Under the pieces are notes generated by a model that did no database searches, was not told the DNA's origin, and saw nothing but the letters and a program-made list of their open reading frames with translations. Shown here piece by piece: positions 1 through 5,109 of a stretch of DNA of 6,188 bases. The DNA is from Prevotella sp. (GTDB lineage: Bacteria; Bacteroidota; Bacteroidia; Bacteroidales; Bacteroidaceae). The position numbers and the translations under genes are program-made. The DNA is taken from positions 1-6,188 of the forward strand of contig JAJQAR010000040.1 in NCBI GenBank assembly GCA_021203705.1. The letters run 5' to 3'. Each line of letters begins with the position of its first letter. Within the stretch, counting starts at the first letter, position 1.

Positions 1-1
1 T

Positions 2-1897
2 CTCGTGCGTGCCTTGCAGGACAAACATTCTAATTATGACACCGACATTTTCCAGCCAATCATAAAGGAAATTTCTCGCCTCTCCAGTCTGCAATATGGC
101 AAGGATGAGAATATTGACGTGGCAATGAGAGTGGTTGCCGACCACCTCCGCGCCGTGGCTTTCTCCATTGCCGACGGTCAGTTGCCAAGCAACGCAAAGG
201 CTGGATATGTTATCCGCCGTATCTTGAGACGTGCCGTGCGCTATGCCTACACGTTCCTCGCACAGAAAGACGCTTTCATGTACAGACTGTTGCCTACGCT
301 GATTGAGGAAATGGGCGATGCCTACCCTGAAATCAAGGCTCAACGTGATCTGATAATGAAGGTGATGAAGGAGGAGGAGGACGCTTTCCTCCGTACTCTC
401 TCCAACGGTATCAATATGCTCTCTGATGCTATTGAGGAGGTTAAGGCAAGCGGAAAGACAGAACTTGATGGCGTGCGGGCTTTCCGTCTTTTCGATACTT
501 ACGGCTTCCCTCTCGACCTTACGGAACTTATCTGTCGTGAGAATGGTCTCACCGTTGACGAGAAACAGTTTGGCGAGGAAATGCAGAAACAAAAGGAAAG
601 GGCACGCAACGCTGCTGCCGTTGAGAACAGCGACTGGGTGGAACTGGCTCCTGGCGAACAGCAATTCGTGGGGTATGACTACACTGAATATGAGTGCCAC
701 ATCCTACGCTACCGCAAGGTGACACAGAAAAAGAATACTTTCTATGAACTCGTTCTCGACTATACTCCTTTCTATGGCGAGATGGGTGGTCAGGTTGGTG
801 ATGCCGGCGTACTCGTAAGCGAGAATGAGACGATTGATATTATCGACACTAAACGTGAGAATGGACAGTCAATCCATATCGTCAAGGAACTGCCGAAAAA
901 TCCTGAAGCTGATTTCATGGCTTGCGTTGACACAGAGAAGCGTGAGGCAAGTGCAGCCAACCATACGGCTACTCACCTACTCGACTATGCCCTCAAACAG
1001 GTGCTCGGCAATCATGTGGAACAGAAGGGCTCTTACGTATCACCCGACACGCTCCGCTTCGACTTCTCTCACTTCCAAAAGGTTACCGATGAGGAGATAC
1101 ACCAGACGGAGATGTTGGTCAACGAGATGATCCGTAAGGACTTGTCGCTCGATGAATATCGTGACCTGCCACTTGATGAGGCTAAAAAACTTGGCGCAAT
1201 AGCTCTCTTCGGTGAGAAATATGGCGATAAGGTGCGTGTCGTTCAGTTCGGTCCGAGCATCGAATTCTGCGGCGGTATTCACGCAAGGTCAACGGGCAGA
1301 ATAGGTATGTTCAAGATTATCGCCGAAAGCAGCGTGGCTGCGGGCATCCGCCGTATCGAGGCTAAGACTGGCAAGGAGTGCGAGATGTTCTTCTATAACC
1401 TTGAGACGGGCATGAAGGCCATCCGTGGCTTGTTCAACAATGCTAAGGATCTCAAAGGGGTTATCCAGAAATACATCGAGGAGCATGATGCTATGAAGAA
1501 GGATATCGAACAGTATCAGGCTGAGGCTGTTGAGCGTCTGAAAGAAAAACTGATTTCCAAAGCTAAAATTATTAACGGCGTTAAGGTGATAACTACTGTA
1601 ATGCCGCTTATGCCTGACATGGCTAAGGACTTGGTTTTCAAAGTGCGTGCCGCCGTAGATGGCAACATGATCTGTGCCATTGGCAGTACATACGAGAACC
1701 GCCCTACGCTTAGCGTGATGATTAGCGATGACCTCGTGAAAGACCATAACCTCAACGCTGGTAAGATTGTCCGTGAGGCAGCAAAACTGATACAGGGTGG
1801 CGGTGGCGGTCAACCGCATTTCGCTATGGCTGGCGGCAAGAACGCCGACGGACTGTCAGCTGCCGTTGACAAGGTAATTCAATTGGCAAACCTCTGA
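2..1897 (+). CDS. alaS: Alanyl-tRNA synthetase, C-terminal three quarters (5' partial)
   Basis: Cytoplasmic class II synthetase that charges tRNA-Ala with alanine and hydrolyses mischarged Ser- and Gly-tRNA-Ala. The frame is open to the window edge. The GTG at position 5 is an internal Val codon, because the text around it ([20 protein letters not shown]) matches the interior of the family. Visible from codon 5 as residue 1: class II motif 3 ([15 protein letters not shown], 67-81), the [10 protein letters not shown] segment (164-173), the editing domain with FYGEMGGQ (256-263), and its zinc ligands HTATH (H320, H324) and CGGIH (C422, H426). The ligand spacing is the same as in the E. coli enzyme. 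The linker at about 484-520 is helical, and the DHHA1 C-terminal domain carries the glycine-rich [14 protein letters not shown] (598-611). Family length is about 870 residues, so roughly 240 residues, including motifs 1 and 2, lie upstream of the window. All catalytic and editing residues that should be here are present. A hairpin terminator follows directly. Confidence 0.98.
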   Translation, partial: LVRALQDKHSNYDTDIFQPIIKEISRLSSLQYGKDENIDVAMRVVADHLRAVAFSIADGQLPSNAKAGYVIRRILRRAVRYAYTFLAQKDAFMYRLLPTLIEEMGDAYPEIKAQRDLIMKVMKEEEDAFLRTLSNGINMLSDAIEEVKASGKTELDGVRAFRLFDTYGFPLDLTELICRENGLTVDEKQFGEEMQKQKERARNAAAVENSDWVELAPGEQQFVGYDYTEYECHILRYRKVTQKKNTFYELVLDYTPFYGEMGGQVGDAGVLVSENETIDIIDTKRENGQSIHIVKELPKNPEADFMACVDTEKREASAANHTATHLLDYALKQVLGNHVEQKGSYVSPDTLRFDFSHFQKVTDEEIHQTEMLVNEMIRKDLSLDEYRDLPLDEAKKLGAIALFGEKYGDKVRVVQFGPSIEFCGGIHARSTGRIGMFKIIAESSVAAGIRRIEAKTGKECEMFFYNLETGMKAIRGLFNNAKDLKGVIQKYIEEHDAMKKDIEQYQAEAVERLKEKLISKAKIINGVKVITTVMPLMPDMAKDLVFKVRAAVDGNMICAIGSTYENRPTLSVMISDDLVKDHNLNAGKIVREAAKLIQGGGGGQPHFAMAGGKNADGLSAAVDKVIQLANL

Positions 1898-1906
1898 TTA
1901 TAACGG

Positions 1907-1944
1907 AAATCGCAAAATAAAACGTGTTTTATTTTGCGATTTTT
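1907..1944 (+). terminator. Intrinsic terminator of alaS
   Basis: The arms 1907-1923 and 1926-1942 are a perfect 17-bp inverted repeat (AAATCGCAAAATAAAAC and its complement), folding with a CGTG tetraloop. T1940-T1944 forms a five-T tract partly inside the arm. It starts 10 bp after the alaS stop codon. The stem is A/U-rich but long and free of mismatches. The opposite strand lacks a good T-tract, so it probably works in one direction only. Confidence 0.8.
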
Positions 1945-1963
1945 CAAACTTATGCTATCTTTG
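1933..1963 (+). promoter_or_regulatory. Bacteroidetes-type promoter for the divIC/ftsB unit
   Basis: The -7 box TATCTTTG (1956-1963) is a perfect TAnnTTTG. The -33 box TTTG (1933-1936) lies 19 bp upstream, which is the usual spacing for the primary sigma factor of Bacteroidetes. The -33 box sits inside the descending arm of the alaS terminator. Transcription would start at about 1968-1971, giving a leader of only some 11-14 nt before the ATG at 1982. Confidence 0.72.
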
Positions 1964-1981
1964 CATTATAATGTACATTAA

Positions 1982-2305
1982 ATGAGCCGTTTACGTCCTT
2001 TATGGCGCTTCATAGGCCACAACAAATATTGGATTGTGACTATCTTCGGTGTTTTCATCGTGGGCTTCTTCGATGAGAACAGCATTCTCCAGCATGTGCA
2101 GAACCGCCTGGAAATTCATGATTTGGAAGACCAGATTAATGTACTCAAAACGCAATACGAACAAGATGAGAAAACGCTGCACGAGCTTCGCACTGATCCA
2201 AGTGCAATTACGAAAATCGCACGTGAGCATTATTTCATGAAAGCTGATGATGAGGACATCTTCGTATTGAGGGATGATAATAATAATGTAACCAACAAGG
2301 AATGA
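1982..2305 (+). CDS. DivIC/FtsB-type septum formation initiator protein
   Basis: A 107-residue bitopic inner-membrane protein. A basic cytoplasmic N-terminus (1-15) is followed by one membrane segment (YWIVTIFGVFIVGFF, 16-30), then DENSILQ and a predicted periplasmic coiled coil (about 37-70, rich in E, Q, L and K). A short C-terminal module reads REHYFMKADDEDIFVL (81-96). This layout and size fit the DivIC/FtsB family, which joins FtsL and FtsQ/DivIB in the divisome and helps activate septal peptidoglycan synthesis. The motif REhYFMK..DEDIFV is my main reason for the call and is typical of Bacteroidales members as I know them. The start is fixed: the codon just before the ATG is an in-frame TAA (1979-1981). 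There is no Shine-Dalgarno sequence. The stop overlaps the next start as ATGA, suggesting translational coupling. FtsL, the other short bitopic divisome protein, is a less likely alternative. Confidence 0.87.
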   Translation: MSRLRPLWRFIGHNKYWIVTIFGVFIVGFFDENSILQHVQNRLEIHDLEDQINVLKTQYEQDEKTLHELRTDPSAITKIAREHYFMKADDEDIFVLRDDNNNVTNKE

Positions 2306-2727
2306 AACAACTATCTACTTTACAGAATGTAATTCTGCTTATCGGGGCCTGCCTCATGGTTGTGGGCGCAGCTCTTTATGTTTTCGGAAAACAGACAATA
2401 TCGCCTATCATCTTCACGGTAGGAGCTATCGCCTTCGCTGCCATGCAAATGTGCCAGACTTACAATGGCGACAATTTCACCATCCGCAGATTGAGAAAAA
2501 TAATGATCGCAAGTGATATTTTTTTCATCATCGCCGCAATACTGCTTTTCGAGAACGCCTATCATTTCATCTTCCCTTATTTCCTGAAATGGTTCAAGAA
2601 CGGCTACACTTATTACATCTATTTTATACACAACAACTGGGTGGTCGCCCTGCTCATTGCCGCCGTTCTTGAGATATATTCCACTCACCGCATTTCAAGC
2701 GAACTTAACAAGGAAAGAAGAAAATAA
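2302..2727 (+). CDS. Small four-helix membrane protein of unknown function
   Basis: A 141-residue protein of no family I can name. Four hydrophobic segments are visible: about 9-29, 33-51, 66-86 and 110-127. Between the second and third is a polar, positively charged loop containing QTYNGDNFTIRRLRKIM (about 52-68), which looks like the most conserved part and should be cytoplasmic by the positive-inside rule. Between the third and fourth is an aromatic stretch rich in Phe and Tyr (about 86-110). The tail (KERRK) is basic. Its ATG overlaps the stop of the DivIC/FtsB gene as ATGA, so the two are almost certainly co-transcribed and probably translationally coupled. A link to cell division or the envelope is inferred from this position only. 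No enzymatic residues or signal peptide are evident. A hairpin begins on its stop codon. Confidence 0.85.
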   Translation: MKQLSTLQNVILLIGACLMVVGAALYVFGKQTISPIIFTVGAIAFAAMQMCQTYNGDNFTIRRLRKIMIASDIFFIIAAILLFENAYHFIFPYFLKWFKNGYTYYIYFIHNNWVVALLIAAVLEIYSTHRISSELNKERRK

Positions 2728-2745
2728 TGAGGTTTTATACCTCAT
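2727..2745 (+). other. Short hairpin at the end of the divIC/ftsB unit
   Basis: The arms ATGAGGT (2727-2733) and ACCTCAT (2739-2745) are perfectly complementary around a 5-nt loop. The hairpin begins on the last base of the TAA stop codon. No T-tract follows (ATTGGGTG), so it is not a standard intrinsic terminator. It may be a 3'-end stabilising structure, a weak or factor-dependent stop, or chance. Confidence 0.35.
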
Positions 2746-2922
2746 ATTGGGTGCTGGATGTAAAAAAAAGACTAAAAGACGGCGTTTTTGTTTTAAATAG
2801 AATAAATTTATTTTCGTACATCGACAATACATAGTATTTTTGTGATGTAATTCAATTAACCTTTCTGCCATGGCACCACTAATCTGGCACAACATCAAAG
2901 TCAGGTCTTTTAAAACAATAAT
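2728..2922. other. 195-bp intergenic region
   Basis: It holds the short hairpin at its left end, an A-run (2762-2769), a T-rich stretch (2785-2794), a 12-bp A/T palindrome AATAAATTTATT (2801-2812), a promoter (2812-2842), and a leader of about 75 nt with an 18-codon reading frame (2870-2926). The palindrome TGCCATGGCA (2866-2875) spans the first codons of that frame. I see no RNA gene and no other conserved coding sequence. Confidence 0.7.
2812..2842 (+). promoter_or_regulatory. Bacteroidetes-type promoter for the lipoprotein-pyrC-phosphoesterase unit
   Basis: The -7 box TATTTTTG (2835-2842) is a perfect TAnnTTTG. The best -33 candidate, TTTC (2812-2815), matches TTTG at three of four positions with a 19-bp spacer. 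Transcription would begin near 2847-2850, leaving a leader of about 75 nt. The A/T palindrome AATAAATTTATT ends in the -33 box and could be a regulator site, but there is no independent support for that. No other TAnnTTTG box with a partner was found further into the operon, so this promoter probably serves all three downstream genes. Confidence 0.6.
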
Positions 2923-2926
2923 ATGA
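2870..2926 (+). CDS. Possible 18-codon upstream open reading frame
   Basis: ATG at 2870 opens a frame encoding MAPLIWHNIKVRSFKTII and stops at TGA 2924-2926. The stop overlaps the lipoprotein start codon as ATGA, the same arrangement seen at 2302-2305. It lies wholly inside the predicted leader and in a different frame from the lipoprotein. No Shine-Dalgarno sequence precedes it, but most genes here lack one too. The peptide shows no run of a single amino acid typical of attenuator leaders. It may be translated and couple to the lipoprotein gene, or it may be chance. Confidence 0.25.
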   Translation: MAPLIWHNIKVRSFKTII

Positions 2927-3726
2927 ACAGAATTCTTTTCGCTGCACTGGCTGTTCTTTCGCTTGCCTCTTGCGCAAACTCCTACAATATAGAAGGAACT
3001 TCGAATATACCCAACAACGATGGACGTATGCTCTTCCTTAAGGAATATAACAACGGGGATCTGAGCAACATTGACTCCTGCGACATCGTGCATGGCAAGT
3101 TCACCTTCAAGGGCGCTCTTGACTCCACAAAACTCGTAACACTGTTCATGGATGATGAGAGTCTCATTCCTGTCGTTCTCGAAAGCGGTGACATCTCAAT
3201 CAAAATTGACAATACACAAAATAAGGCGAGCGGCACTCCGCTCAACGAAAAACTGTTTGACTTCCTGGAGCAGTATGAGCAACTTGCCAACGAGTTCAGT
3301 GAACTGTCTCACATACAAAGTCAGGCTATTATGGATGGTGAAGATATGAACACCGTCAACGCTAAACTTAACGAGATGGCGGATGAGATAGCGGAAAAAG
3401 AAGATAAGTTGATTACGTCGTTCATCGTTGAGAACTTCGACAACGTGCTCGGCCCCGGCGTGTTCTTCATGGTTACAGCAAACTACACTTATCCTGAACT
3501 GTCTCCCTGGATTGAGGATATTATGAGCAAAGCTACTGCCAATTTCAAAAACGACCCTTACGTGAAGGATTATTATGAAAAGGCGCAACAAAACCAGGCG
3601 ATAATGAATGGTACGGCTTTTTCCAACGACGATAACGATAATTCTTCGCCACAGGCTCAAGTGCCTACCCCCAATGAGTTGGCACGCCCAACTGACTCCG
3701 TTGCCAATCAGCCTATCCTTCCGTAA
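2923..3726 (+). CDS. DUF4369-containing lipoprotein
   Basis: A 267-residue exported lipoprotein. A lipoprotein signal peptide ends in the lipobox LASC, with the lipidated cysteine at C17. The residues after it (ANSYN) show no acidic surface-export motif, so a periplasm-facing membrane anchor is more likely than surface display. Residues 21-98 fit DUF4369: YNIEGT, then GRMLFLKEYNNGDLSNIDSC, then GKFTFKG and LESGDISIKID, a beta-rich domain common in Bacteroidetes. Residues 105-225 look largely helical. The tail (233-267) is low-complexity, rich in Asn, Asp, Pro and Ser, and probably disordered. In many relatives DUF4369 precedes a thioredoxin/AhpC-TSA domain. None is present here and there is no CxxC, so a redox role is unlikely and the function is unknown. 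The start is fixed by an in-frame TAA 12 nt upstream (2911-2913). It is followed 36 bp later by pyrC in the same frame. Confidence 0.87.
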   Translation: MNRILFAALAVLSLASCANSYNIEGTSNIPNNDGRMLFLKEYNNGDLSNIDSCDIVHGKFTFKGALDSTKLVTLFMDDESLIPVVLESGDISIKIDNTQNKASGTPLNEKLFDFLEQYEQLANEFSELSHIQSQAIMDGEDMNTVNAKLNEMADEIAEKEDKLITSFIVENFDNVLGPGVFFMVTANYTYPELSPWIEDIMSKATANFKNDPYVKDYYEKAQQNQAIMNGTAFSNDDNDNSSPQAQVPTPNELARPTDSVANQPILP

Positions 3727-3750
3727 TGGTTTCATGCAACAATAATTGAC

Positions 3751-3755
3751 AGGGA
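3751..3755 (+). promoter_or_regulatory. Shine-Dalgarno-like site for pyrC
   Basis: AGGGA lies 7 nt before the ATG at 3763. It is the only clear Shine-Dalgarno-like site before a gene in this window. It supports the ATG at 3763, which is also the only ATG between the preceding in-frame TAA (3724-3726) and the conserved protein. Confidence 0.45.
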
Positions 3756-3762
3756 AATCGGT

Positions 3763-5097
3763 ATGAGTTTGTTGATTTCTAATGCTATAATCGTTAATGA
3801 AGGCAAATCTTTCTGCGGTTCTCTCGTAATTGAGAACGGTATAATTTCTGATATTTTTGAGGGAAAAACAACATCCCAAAAGCATTATGATGAAGTTGTC
3901 GATGCTTCGGGATGTTTTCTGCTGCCTGGCCTGATAGACGACCATGTCCACTTCCGTGAACCAGGACTGACTGATAAGGCTGATATTGAGAGTGAGAGCC
4001 GTGCTGCGGCATTCGGTGGCGTTACTTCTTTCTTCGACATGCCCAACACCGTGCCACAGACTACCTCTCTTGAAACGCTCAACGAGAAGTTTCTGTTGGG
4101 CAAGAAAAAGAGCTACGTCAACTACTCTTTCTTCTTCGGGGCGACAAACGATAATGTGGATCTGTTCTCGCAACTTGATCCTCACCACATCCCGGGTATA
4201 AAACTGTTCATGGGTTCTTCCACAGGAAATATGCTCGTGGATAGAGAGGAATCCCTGAATAGGATTTTCTCTACTGCTACGCTCCCGATAATGGTTCATT
4301 GTGAGGATACGGAGATAATCAACCGTAATATGGCGACTGCAAAAGCGAAATACGGTGATGACCCTGAAATTATGCACCATCCTGAAATTCGCAGCGAGGA
4401 GGCGTGTTTTGCTTCCACTGCTTTGGCGGTGCAACTCGCAAAGAAATATGGTGCCCGCCTTCATGTGGCTCACCTCACTACCGCCCGTGAACTGTCGTTG
4501 TTTGAGCCTTGGAAAGATACTATGCCGAACATCACGGCAGAGGCTGTCATCGCTCACCTTTATTTCTCTGACAAGGATTATAAAACGCTTGGTACAATAA
4601 TCAAATGTAACCCTGCGGTCAAGACGGAACATGACAGGGCGGAACTTCGCAAGGCTCTAATTGACGGACGGATTTCTGTCGTTGCCACTGACCATGCTCC
4701 TCACCAACTTTCAGAGAAGCAAGGGGGTTGCGCTCGTGCTGCTTCCGGAATGCCAATGCTGCAGTTCTCTCTCGTAACAATGCTTGAACTTATAGATGAG
4801 GGTGTTCTTTCACTTGAACGGCTCGTCCAACTGATGTGCCACAACCCTGCCCTACTCTTTGAGGTTAACCGGCGTGGCTTCATCCGCAAAGGTTATAAGG
4901 CTGACATCGTGATTGTAAAACCGAACTGCCCTTGGACGGTTACTGAAAACATCATCCAAAGCAAATGTAAATGGAGCCCATTGCTCGGTCATACGTTCAA
5001 CTGGAAAGTTATCCACACTTTCTGCAACGGCACACATATATTTAATAATGGCAGGTTCGACTTGTCCTGCCATGGCGAGGAAATTAAATTCAGATAA
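3763..5097 (+). CDS. pyrC: Dihydroorotase, type I (amidohydrolase superfamily)
   Basis: Cytoplasmic zinc enzyme of de novo pyrimidine synthesis that interconverts N-carbamoyl-L-aspartate and L-dihydroorotate. At 444 residues it matches the long type I class rather than the E. coli type of about 345. A small N-terminal beta domain (1-52) leads into the TIM barrel. Metal and active-site motifs in order: HVHFREPG (H61, H63), GIKLFMG (K147, candidate carboxylated lysine bridging the metals), VHCED (H179), HVAHLTT (H237) and ATDHAPH (catalytic D310). FREPG, FDMPNT (91-96) and CNPAVK (282-287) support dihydroorotase over hydantoinase or allantoinase. The lysine is notable because the Aquifex type I enzyme uses an aspartate near this point. 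No other pyr gene is in view. The gene lies 36 bp after the lipoprotein gene and 12 bp before the phosphoesterase gene, so co-transcription is likely. Activity as dihydroorotase is inferred from motifs; a diverged paralogue with another cyclic-amide substrate is possible but less likely. Confidence 0.93.
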   Translation: MSLLISNAIIVNEGKSFCGSLVIENGIISDIFEGKTTSQKHYDEVVDASGCFLLPGLIDDHVHFREPGLTDKADIESESRAAAFGGVTSFFDMPNTVPQTTSLETLNEKFLLGKKKSYVNYSFFFGATNDNVDLFSQLDPHHIPGIKLFMGSSTGNMLVDREESLNRIFSTATLPIMVHCEDTEIINRNMATAKAKYGDDPEIMHHPEIRSEEACFASTALAVQLAKKYGARLHVAHLTTARELSLFEPWKDTMPNITAEAVIAHLYFSDKDYKTLGTIIKCNPAVKTEHDRAELRKALIDGRISVVATDHAPHQLSEKQGGCARAASGMPMLQFSLVTMLELIDEGVLSLERLVQLMCHNPALLFEVNRRGFIRKGYKADIVIVKPNCPWTVTENIIQSKCKWSPLLGHTFNWKVIHTFCNGTHIFNNGRFDLSCHGEEIKFR

Positions 5098-5109
5098 AAC
5101 TTTATTACC

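Noticed and set aside
5..7. GTG as a possible start codon for the first gene
   Set aside because: The codon before it is open and the surrounding residues match the interior of alanyl-tRNA synthetase. The gene simply begins upstream of the window.
1289..1819. A 176-codon open frame on the minus strand inside alaS
   Set aside because: It lies wholly within the conserved C-terminal part of alaS, has no recognisable domain and no promoter on that strand.
2762..2794. A-run and T-run in the intergenic region as a terminator hairpin
   Set aside because: The A-run (2762-2769) and T-rich stretch (2785-2794) could pair only through A-U pairs with a mismatch, and no T-tract follows a stable stem.
2866..2875. 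Palindrome TGCCATGGCA as an operator
   Set aside because: A single 10-bp palindrome downstream of the predicted start site, with no second copy or known regulator, is within chance.
3196..4632. A 478-codon open frame on the minus strand across the lipoprotein and pyrC genes
   Set aside because: It is antisense to two well-supported genes with complete family motifs. Its product is rich in Arg, His, Cys and Ile without any recognisable domain, as expected for a shadow of codon usage on the other strand.
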